NCBI GenBank assembly: GCA_965240325.2
Contig: OZ251251.1
Location: 496,001 to 560,000, forward strand
Direction of reading: 5' to 3'
Origin: Rebecca billardiae RCC1528
Taxonomy: Eukaryota > Haptophyta
DNA length: 64,000 nucleotides
The notes beneath the pieces are model-generated. The model searched no databases and was not told where the DNA came from. It worked only from the letters and a program-made list of their open reading frames with translations. The position numbers were made by a program, and so were the translations under genes. Positions 19,292 through 29,843 of this stretch are shown one piece after another. Within the stretch, counting starts at the first letter, position 1. The number at the start of each line of letters is the position of its first letter.

Positions 19292-22200
19292 CTACTCCTC
19301 GTCGCCACTGCTCTCCGCAGCGGCCGCGGCGGCCATGGCCGAGCCGCACGCCGTCTGCGCGGCGCAGAGCGGGCGCGCGCGCCGGAAGGCGAACACCTCG
19401 TCGACCGTGCGCAGCTCGACGAGGGGCGGCGGCACGCTCACGCTGGGCGGCGGCGCGGCGGCGGCGGGCGCGGCCGCGGCGGCCGCGGGTGCCGCCTCGG
19501 CGGGCTCGGCGCCGCCGGCCGCCGCGCGCGAGCCCGCGTGCACGCACACGATCATCTTGCGCCGCCGCGCGCCGCCGGGCGCAATGTACCGCTCCCAGAA
19601 CGCGGCGATCTCCGGCTGCGAGATCGTCGCGAGCGCCTCCGCCTCCTTGCGCGCGCGCGCAAAGTCGAGCGTGCCCGAGAAGATCTCGGCCCAATCTCGC
19701 GTCGTCTCGTCGGCCATGGCCTTGTCGCGCTGCAGCCTCGACTCGATCAGCGAGGTCGCGAAGCGGCGGAACTCTTCCGCGGGCAGCGCGCGCAGCACGG
19801 CGCCGAACCCCGCGAGGAACGTCTGCGCGGAGGCGCCGCGCGCGCAGGGGCGGGCGGGCGGGCGGGCAAGGGTGGGCGGGCGCGCGCGCGCGCGAGGGCG
19901 AGGGCGCGGCGGACGGAGGCGAGGGCGCGCGCTCGGCGGCGATGCCGCAGCGGCACCGCGGTGAGCTGGGGCCAGGCTGGCGCGGCGGCGGCGCACAGCC
20001 AGCGGCGGCTGCGGCGGCGGCTGCGGCGGCTGCAGCGCGCGCACCTCCGTCCGCGCCTCGAGCTCCTGCGGCGGCTGCACCTTGCTCTGCACGACGAGGC
20101 GGAGGCAGCGCACGCCCGCGACCGAGCGCTCAAGCGTTGCCACGATATAGCCAAGCTGCTCGGTTGTGCGGAGCTGCGCGTACGCGCGCGGTTCGCAAAT
20201 GGCGGCGGCGAGCGCGAGGAGCGCGTCGCGTCTCGGCGTGGAGCGGCCGATCTGGAGGGTGAGGTCGATGGCGGCGTTGCCCTCCAGCTCGTTCGCCGCG
20301 GCCGAGACGTGGCGCACGCCCGCGCGGCCGGCGGAGGGCGCCGCGCGCGGGAGCCACACGCAGCGTGACATGGGCGCGCGCGCGTCGTCGAGCGGCGCGC
20401 CGCCCGCGTCGCCGGGCGCGAGCAGCGCGCCGCCGACGACGCGCGCGAGGGCCGCCGCCTCGTCCGCGGTCGCGTTGCCGTGGACGAGCATGTCGATCGC
20501 GACGCCGTCGGCGAAGAGCCGCGCGCCGACGAACTCGCGCAGCGCGTGCGCCGTGCACGCGCCCGTGTCTGCTAGGAACGCTGCGTACTGCCTCAGGTGC
20601 CATTTGCCAGAGTCGAGCGCGTGAGCAGCGTGGTAGTCAGCGGCGCCGTACGGCGCGCCCTTCCAAAAGTTGGCGTAGTCGAGCGCCTGCTGCTCGCGGT
20701 AGATCTCGAAGCGCTCCGGCTGGATCGCCTCGCCGCGCATCGCCGCCATCTTGCCGACGATCCGCTGCAGCAGCAGCGGCAGCTTGTGACTAAACCCGGC
20801 CAGCTTGAGCGTCAGCCCGCGCGCGGTGTTGTAGAGAGTGTAGTGCAGATCGGCGACCTCGGCGTGGTACGCGAAGCACTGGAGCGCGTCGGAGAGGAGG
20901 CGCGTGTACAGGTTGCACAGGACGGTCGCGCTCGGCGACGCGTACGCCGCCGCCATGCGCAGCTGCACGTACACGGCTGTTGGGCACGCGGCGGACGCGG
21001 CCGCGCGGGCGGCGCGGGCGGCGCGGGCGCGGCGGCGGCGGCGGCGCGCGCGGCGCGGCGCGCGCGCGTGAGCACGGGCTGGCCGAGCGGCGCGGCGCGC
21101 GCGCGGCGAGGCGCGGCGCGGCGCGGGTCGCGCGCGCGCGCGCACCGAGCCGCGGCTTGAGGAAGGTCCGGTCGAGCTTGTGCCACAGCTGAATGCCGGC
21201 GGGCAGCGGCGGCGTCGGGCTCAGCTCGGTCGGCGGTCCGGGCAGCGAGCGGCCGCCGAGCACGGCGGCGAGCGCCTCGGCGGCGGCGGGCGCGAGCTCG
21301 GGCGGCGGCGGCGGCGCGGGCGGCGGCGGCTCGTCCGCCGCCGCGGGCGCGAGCGCGCGCACGCTGAAGTCCGTCGGCACGAACGGGTTCGGCTCGGGCA
21401 TCGCGAGCGGCGGCGATCGGCCGGCGCCGTCCGCCGCGCGCGCGTCCACGTCAGCCCAGCGCGAGATTGCATCTGGCTCGAGCGGGCTCAGGCGGAAGGG
21501 CGTGCCGTACCAGCGCTCGCGGCGCCACGCGCCGTCCGCGGGCGGCGGCGCGCTGCCCGACGTCGCGGACCCGCCCCCCGCCGCGCCGCCCGCGCCAGCC
21601 GCGCCATCCGCGCCATCCGCGCCCGCCGCGCCGCCGGCCGCGCCGGCACCCGCGCCGGCCGCGCCGCCGGCGCCGGTCGCGGCGCCGCCCTCCGCCGCCT
21701 TCACCTCGCCGTCGCCCACGCCCTCGCCCACCGCGGCGGCGGCCTCGTCGGCGTAGCGGCGCGAGACGTGCGTGGCCATCGCCTCGTGCGGCGCGAGCGC
21801 GTCGAGGAACGGGCCGAGCACGCCCGTGCCCGCCGCGCGCGCCGTGTGCAGCGCCGGCCCAGTCAGCACCTCGGCAGGCGGGTAGTGGCACAGGGCAAGA
21901 GACAGCGACTGCGCGCGCGCGAGCGGCTCGCCACGCTCCTCGAAGGCGAAGGCGAGCTGCGCGAGGCCGACGAGCTCGTCCTCCGCGCGCTCGTGCGCGC
22001 CGCCCCGCACGGCGCGCACCACCGCCACGTACTCGAACAGCGCGTCCAGGACGTCGCCGATCCGACCGTCTCCCTCCTCCGTAAGTTCGACCGAGACAGC
22101 AAACATCGCCCAGCCGTCGAGGCCGAGCCGCTCGCCGGCGGAGAGCGACTCGGCCCAGCCGCGCGCCTTGAGCAGGTGCAGGAGCGAGCCCTCGGACTCG

Positions 22201-23198
22201 TGGCCGAGCACGTGCCCCAGGTACGCCAGCGGCTTCGCGCGCCAGTGCGGCCGCGCCGGCGGCATGAGCCACGCAACTGAGAGTAGACGTAGCGACATCA
22301 CCGGCACGACTCGACACAGCGTGCCGCGCGCGCCGCCGTGCGCGCGTGGCGCGTACGGCGGCGTGGCGCTGGCGGCGACGAGGCCGCGCGGCACGCCGAG
22401 GTCGCGGTCGGGCACGCCCGCGAACAGCTCCGCCACCCAGCCCTGCAGCTCGTCCAGCGACTCCCGCCCGTACACAGCCAGGCTCATGCGGTTAGCCGAG
22501 TAGTGCGCCGCGTAGAATTGGACGAGCGCCGCGCGCACGTCGACGCCGGCGGCGGCGGGGCGGTCGCGCAGCGTGGCGAGCGAGCCGGTGGCGAACTGCG
22601 CCGCCGGGTGCCCCGGCGTCGACAGCGCGCGCTGCAGCTGGAACAGCCGCCACGTGTCCGACTGCAGATTGTTGGAGTGTTCAGAGTCGACGGCGTGCAG
22701 CTCGCGCGACGTCGCGGCCTCGGTGAAGAGCGGCGCGACGAAGAACTGGGCGAAGCGGTCGAGCGCGCCGCGCAGCGAGGTGTGCACCACGTCGAAGAAG
22801 TACACCGTGTCCTCCAGCGCGGTGTACGCGTTGTGCGCGCCGCCGTTCGCCGCGAGGAAGTCGTGGTACGCCGACTCGTCCGGAAACTTCTCGGTGCCGA
22901 GGAAGAGCATGTGCTCGAGGAAGTGGGCGAGTCCGGGGAGGGAGTCCGGGTCGGCGAGCGAGCCCGCGCGCACGGTCATGCACGCCGCGCCCTTGTCCGC
23001 CTCCGCGTCGTGCACGAGCACGCACGGCAGCCGGTTGGGCAGCGTGACGTGGCGGTACTGCCGCTCGTCCGACGCCGGCTTGCCGATCGGCTCGGCGAGG
23101 ACGCGGAGCGGCGGGGCGGGCGCGGAGGCGGGCGTGGTGGGGCCGGGCGGAGGGGCGGCGCCCACGCCGCCGCCGGGCTCCATCGCGCCAGGCATCGC
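19292..23198 (-). CDS. IDE: Insulin-degrading enzyme (insulysin), M16 zinc metallopeptidase
   Basis: Spliced model: complement(join(19292..19822, 20045..20976, 21146..23198)), 1,171 residues. Both introns start GTGCGC and end CAG (167 and 222 bp) and keep frame across FLKPRL/A-VYVQLRM and ELEARTE/TFLAGFG. The inverted zinc motif HFLEH is at residues 92-96. The third ligand is Glu173 in AVDSEHSNN, 81 residues after the first His, as in human IDE. Other landmarks are WRLFQLQ, LGHESEGSLLHLLK, TTEQLGYIV and LVVQSKVQPP. Members degrade short peptides such as insulin and targeting peptides in cytosol or organelles. An Ala/Gly/Asp-rich insert of about 60 residues sits mid-protein. In-frame GTG-initiated sequence reaches 23315 and encodes a hydrophobic stretch, so the start is uncertain; 23198 is the first ATG. 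Confidence 0.93.
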
Positions 23199-23526
23199 GA
23201 GCTCGGGGAAGGGGGAGAGGGAGGCGGCGGCGGCGGCGGCGACGAAGGCCGCGGACGCAGCAAGGCGCGCGCTTTGCTGGGCGAATGAATGGCGCGAGCC
23301 GCGCCCCGGAACCACTGCTTTGGCCGGGGGCTCTCCCGGACTTCCAGACCTTCGTCAGAACTGCTCACCAGCTCTCGCTTTGCTGCTATGACTGCGCTCC
23401 GTCTAGTCGTGGTCTCGTGGTCGTCGTATGCGCCGTATACTACTTTTATACTATACTTTCTCCAGCAGCTGCAGCATACTGTATATGCCGCGTGCATGCG
23501 CCACTGATGAATCATGACGCTGCTGG

Positions 23527-24764
23527 TCAGATGTCGAGGACGGGGCGGCGCACGACCGGCTCGTCGGGCTCGTCGGCGGCGGGTGCCCTGCTGCGGCGCC
23601 CCGCGGGCAGCGGCGCCGTGCCGAGCGTCTCGACCGAGTCGACGATCACCACGTCCGCGTCGCCCGCGCTCTCGTTGTCCGACGAGCCGTTCGCGCCGTT
23701 CGCGCTCTTCGCCGACGTCTGCCGCCGCACGCCGGGCTCGTCAGTGCCGTCCACTAGCCGCGCGGCCGCCTGCCGGCTCGCGGCCGCGGAGACGCGCGTT
23801 TGCGCCGCCGCCGCCGGCGGCGCGGGCGCGGCGGCGCCGGCGCCGAAGCTGTCAGCCGTCGAGGCGGCGGCGACACCGGCGGCGGCGGCGGCCTCGGCCG
23901 CGGGCGGCACGGCGGCGGGGCCACCGATCGCGCGCGCGATCGCGAGCAGCTCGAGGTGCGACGCGCGCGCCTCGACAGCGATCCGCTCCGCATCCTGCGC
24001 CGTCGCGGCCGCGCGCGCCTCGGCGCGCCTCAGCGCGTCTTCGACCGAGTCCGCCACACCGCCGGCGGCGGCGGCGGCGGCGGTGGCGGTGCCGTCGGCG
24101 GCGGCACGCGGCGGCGGCGCGGCGAGCGGCGAGGGCTGTGCGCCGCCGCCCGGCGCCCTGCGGAAGCGGCTGCCGCTGAACGAGCTCGCGCAGCTGCCGA
24201 CGCCGCTGCCGGCGCCGGGCGCGGCGCCAGCGGACGCCTGCCGCCCGACCGCGCACGCGCCGCCGCCGCCGCCGCCCGCCGCCGCCGCCGCCTCCGCCTC
24301 GAGCAGCTGCTGCCGCACAAAGGCGCACGATGAAAGATCGCAGATGGCTGCGGCGGCGGTTGGGTCGATGAGTTGCGGCGTGGCCGCGCCCGAGGCCGAG
24401 CCCTCCATGAGCAGGCTGCGCGCGCGCGAGGGGGCGAGGGAGCGATGGCAGCGGCGCGGCGCGGGCGGGCGGGCGGGAGGCGCGCGGCGGCGGCGGCAGT
24501 GCGGCGCGGCGGCGCGCACGGCGCGGCGCACGGCGGCGGCACAGACGCGGGGCGTGAGTGCGCGCAAGCGCGGGCGGCGCGCGGCGCGCGGCGAGGCGCG
24601 CGCGTGAGCGGCGCGCACCGCTGCTCCACCGACGGCGGCGCGCGCGCGCCGCCCGCGCCCGCGGCGTCGCCCGACGCGGCCGAGAGCACCGTCGCGGCCG
24701 AGCCCGATTTTTGGAATTCCGAATTCTTCGAGTTTCGGAACCGGAGCGCGCCGCCGCCGGTGGC

Positions 24765-24798
<34 letters not shown>

Positions 24799-25325
24799 GG
24801 CGGCAGGCTGGCGATCGCGTCGAGCTCGGCGCCGCCGATCGGCGAGAAGACCGGCGACGCGCCGGGCGTCGCGCCCTCCACCACCACCTCCGTCTCCGCG
24901 CCGCTCGTCGAGCCGGCGCCGGTCCGCTTCGATATCCGCTTCCACTGCCGCCCCGCCACCGCCACCGACGCGGCCGCTGTAACCGCCGCCGCGTCGGACG
25001 TAACGGCCGAGAGGGGTCGAAGCGGCGGCGTGGCCGCCCCCGGCGTGGCCGGCGCGGCCACGCCGCCGGCCGCCGCGCCCGCGCCGCCGTCCGCGCCCTC
25101 CCCCGCCAGCTCGGCCGCCGCCGTCTTCACCTGCTTCCACAGCTGCGCCGTGTCCGCTTCCAGTGCAGCGGTGTCCTTGCCCTGATGCTGCGTCTTGTCC
25201 CGCGCGGTTGCGTGCGCCTGCAGCTCGCGCAGCGCGCGCTTCTTCACGCTGCGGGGGGCGCGCAGGGAGGGCGGGGGCGCGTGTGCGCGTGTGTGTGTGC
25301 GCGTGCGCGTGTGTGTGTGTGTGTG

Positions 25326-25357
<32 letters not shown>

Positions 25358-28300
25358 CGTGCGTGCGCGTGCGTGTGTGTGTGTGTGTGTGCGTGTATGT
25401 GCGTGTGCGTGTGTGTGTGTGTGCGTGTGTGCGTGTGTGTGTGCGTGTGTGCGCGTGTGTGTGTGCGTGCGTGCGCGTGCGTGTGTGTGTGTGTGTGCGT
25501 GTGTGTGCGTGTGTGTGTGCGTGCGTGCGTGTGGCGTGTGCGTGTCGCCAGCGCGCCGCCGGCTGTCGCCGCGCCGACGCGGCGCGCCGCCCGCCCGCGC
25601 GCCCGCGCGCCCGCGCGCCGCGCCGGCGCGCGCACCGGTTGACAAAGTCGGGAAACTTCCGCGCCACTTCCTGGAAGTCCTTGGTGGTGCAGAGGAAGAG
25701 CACGCCGTCCGCCAGCGCCTGCACGGAGTAGAGGTGGTGGCACTGCGTCAGCATGGCGATCTCGCCGAACGAGGCGCCTGCACACGCCCGGCGGCGCGGC
25801 GGCGCGGCGGCGCGGCGGCGCGGCGGCGCGCGGCGCGGCGGGGGCGGCGGCGCGGCGGCGCGGCGGCGCGGCGGCGCGGCGTGGCGCGGGGATGTGCGCG
25901 CGCGTGGAGCGGGGCGGCGTGGCGGGGCGGGCGAGCACGCGGTGAGCGCCCGCACGGCACGCGGCGCGCCGCCGCGCCGCGGCCACCCGGCGCGCGTGCG
26001 GCGCGACTGTCTATTAGTCGTCGCACAGCTTTACCCACCTGGGTAGAGCGTGCTAATCACCAGCGGCGCGTTCGGGTCGACCTCCGCCTCCGGCCCGGCG
26101 GCGGCGGCGAGCCCGCCGCCGACGCCGCCGACGCCGCCGCCGCCGGCCCCCGCGCTGCCGCCCTGCTCCTCCTTGCCGCCGCCCATCGCGCCCGCGCCGC
26201 CGCCGCTCGCGCGGAGGCCAAATCCAAACCCGCCGAGGCTGCCGCGCTGCCGCTGGCTCCGAAGCTTGGAGCGCCACGAGAGCGACTTGGACGCGCCCAC
26301 CTGCACGCCGTCGAGCACGGGCAGCGCCGCGCCCGAGCGGAAGTACGAGCGGCGGCGCGCCTGCTTCCGCCGCTCCGCGACCAGAGCGAAGATGCCTGTG
26401 CGCGGCGCGGCGCGGCGCGGCGCGGCGCGGCGCGGCGCGCGCGGCGTGCGCGGCGTGCGCGGCGGAGGCAAAGGCGGAGGCAACGGCGCGTCTCAGCACC
26501 GCGCGGCTCCGCACCGCGCTGCTGTGCGCTATGCGGCGCATCGCCCGCCGCCTCGCGTCCCCGCGCTCCCGCCCGCGGCGTGCGCGCGCCGCGCGGTGCG
26601 TGCGCAGGCGCGCGGGCGCACGCCGCGCACTCACTGGCGCGCGCGCACAGCACACGGCGCACAGCACACGGCCCGCGGCCCACACACACACACCGCACGC
26701 ACCTCTCTGCACGAAGTACATCGCGGTGGGCATGGCGCCCTTCCGGAAGATGAAGTCCCCTTTGAGGCACACCTGAGGCCGCAGCCGCCTCACGACCACG
26801 TTCAGAAAGTCGACGGACGAGTTGGCGAAGACGGGCACGTGCTCGAGGAAGGGGAGGTACACCTGCGGGCAGCGCGTGTGTGCGCGCGTGTGTGTGTGTG
26901 TGTGTGTGTGCGTGTGTGCGCACGCACGCACGCCAGCCGTGGCGGTCCGCGCGCGGTGTTGACCCCCCCCCACACGCCACACACACGCACGCAACACGCG
27001 CGCACGCACGCGCACGCACGCACGCACGTACACACACGCACACACACACACACACGCACACACACACACACACACGCACTCGCACACCTGCATGTACACG
27101 TCCTGCTGCACCGCCTCGGGCATCTTGCCCACGATCTCGTGCGGGTCGATCCCGCGGTTCAGGTTGTACAGCGACGCGGTGTACGAGGCGATCTTCTTCG
27201 AGAGCTCAGAGTCGAGGCCGTATGCGTGCGCGAACTTGTCGACCTGCGGCACAGGGCGGGCGGGGGGCGGCGTGTGTGTGTGCGTGTGCGTGTGCGTGTG
27301 TGTGCGTGTGCGTGTGTGTGTGCGTGTGCGTGTGCGTGTGTGTGCGTGTGCGTGTGTGTGTGTGTGTGCGTGTGCGTGTGTGTGCGTGTGTGTGTGCGCG
27401 CGTGTGCGTGTGTGTTGTGTGCGTGCGTGTGCGGGGGGCAGCGGGCGGGAGCCGTGTGCACAGAGAGAGAGTGGGGGGGGCGGGATGGCGCCGGGGCGGG
27501 GCGTCCGCTCGCACTGGCGCTGCCCGCGCGCCCCTTGCGACACACGCACGCACACACACACGCGCACACACACGCGCACACACACGCACACGCACACGCA
27601 CGCGCGCACACTCACCCTCTGCAGCCGCTGCGTGTGCTCCGCCTCGATCCGGTCGCGCGTGTTGATCGACGCGGTGATTGTGCCGAACACGGCCGCGTAC
27701 ATGACCGCCCCCGTCATCTGCACGCAGATGGTGTACATCTTCTCGGCGTTCGAGATGGCGAAGATGCCCGCGTACCTGCGCGCGCGGCGGCGGCGTCAGG
27801 GCGCGGGCGTGCCGGGCGTGAGCGCGCGCGCGCCCGAGGGCCGCCGTGCCGCGCGCTGCGCCGCGCGCTGCGCCGCGCGCTGTGCCGTGCGCTGCGCCGC
27901 GCGCTGCGCCGCGCGCACCCCATCGGCGTCATCGTGGCGAACGCCCAGTACAGAGACTCGACGTACTCGGTGGTCTGCCAACACAACACACACACGCACG
28001 CACACGCGCGCACACACGCATGCACGCGCACACATGCACACGCGCACACGCGCACGCGCGCGCGCGTGTGGGCGCGCGCCACAGAGGCGGAGGCGTCAGC
28101 TGTGGGGCACCGGAGCAGAACACGCGCTCGAGCGCGCGCCTGCACGCATGCGCGGGCCAGCCGGCGAGCCGCGGCAGGACGCACACGCGCGCGCGCATGC
28201 ACGCGCACGCGGCACGCGCACGCGGCACACGCGCATGCACACACACACGCGCGGGCACATGCCAGCGCGCGGCGCCGCGCCGCCGCGCGCCGCCGCGCGC

Positions 28301-29732
28301 CGCCGCGCCGCCGCCGCGCGCCGCCGCGCGCCGCCGCGCGCCGCACCGTCTCCCGCGGCACGCTGAAGGCATCCAGCCAGTTGGACGAGCCCCAGCCCGA
28401 GCGCGTCGCGGCGAGCAGGTGCCAGATGCACGCGACGAAGTGCGCCCACCACGCCCAGCACACGAGCAGCGCCAGGATCCGGGTGGGCAGCGGTCCGGTC
28501 GAGACGAGGTCGCCAAGCCGCTCGAATCGGACCAGCCTGAAAATCCGTAGCAGGGTAAATTCGGGGTAGGCGCCGGCGAGCAGCAGGATGAGCGGCGTCG
28601 GGATGCCGAGGAGGTCGACGAGCAGCGTGCGGCTCGCGTAGTGCCGCGCGATCTCCGAGCTGCGCGCGTGCGGCGCGACGGCGGGCGCGCGGCACGCACC
28701 CACGGCGGCGGCGCGCGGCGCGGCGGCGCGCGGCGCGGCGCGGCGGCGCGCGGCGGCGCGCGGGCGGGCAGGCGGCGTGCGGCGGAGGCGGGAAGGGCGC
28801 AGGTCGGCCGACCGGCCGCACCGCCGGGCGGGCGGGCGGGCGAGTGCCACGGCCCCCAGGGCCCGCGCGCAGGCGCGCTCGCGCGCCGGGCACCCATCCG
28901 CGCCGCGCTCCCGCCGCGCAGACCGCGCGCGGGCGGCGGGTGCGCGCGCGCGCGCGCTCGCGCGCCCGCGGCGCGTCGCGCCGCGCGCCGCCGCGCGTCG
29001 GCGCGCGCCGCCGCGCGCACCGCCGCGTCTCGACGGCGCCGTACGACATGTAGCCGACGTTGAAGGTGAAGAGGAGGTCGAGCATGAAGACGGCGTCGCC
29101 CGTCTGCGGCCGCGGTCGCGAGGGCGGGCGGGCAGTCAGCACGGTCCGGGGGAGTCCGGGGGAGTCCGGGGGAGTCCGGGAGAGTCCGGGGCTTGCTGGC
29201 GCGCGCCGCGCAACCGGCTGGGTGTCTGGCACGAGGAGCGCGGCGGGCGCGCGCGCCCCGCGCGGCACGCTCTGGCGCACACGCACGCACACACACACTT
29301 GCACACACGCGCGTGCACACGCACACGCACGCGCGTGCACGCTTACACGCGCGTACGCACTCGCGCTTACACACACACACATGCACGCACACACACGCAC
29401 ACACACACACGCACACACACGCACACACACACACACGCACACACGCGCACACACACACACACGCACACACGCGCGCACCCACTGCGTGACGTTGAGCGGC
29501 ACGCGGAAGGTCGACCTGTCGAGCCACGGCCCGTGATCGTCCTGCTCGTACGGGTACGACGCGTCGAACGGCGAGTACAGGCCCGCAAAGAGCGCGACTG
29601 TGGGGCGCGTGCGCGCGCGCGGGGCGTGCGGGGCGTGTGTGTGTGTGCGTGTGTGCGCGCGTGCGTGTGTGTGTGTGTGTGTGCGTGTGTGTGTGCGTGT
29701 GCGTGTGTGTGTGCGTGTGTGCGCGCGTGCGT

Positions 29733-29763
<31 letters not shown>

Positions 29764-29810
29764 CGTGTGTGCGCGCGTGCGTGTGTGCGCGTGTGCGTGT
29801 GTGTGTGTGT

Positions 29811-29843
<33 letters not shown>

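Noticed and set aside
24558-26753. Plus-strand 731-codon frame across the dinucleotide tracts
   Set aside because: It contains long Cys-Val/Arg-Val runs that are translated TG/CG repeats and overlaps the well-supported minus-strand channel.
26050-28569. Plus-strand 839-codon frame with His/Thr repeats
   Set aside because: Translated CA repeats; antisense to channel exons and introns.
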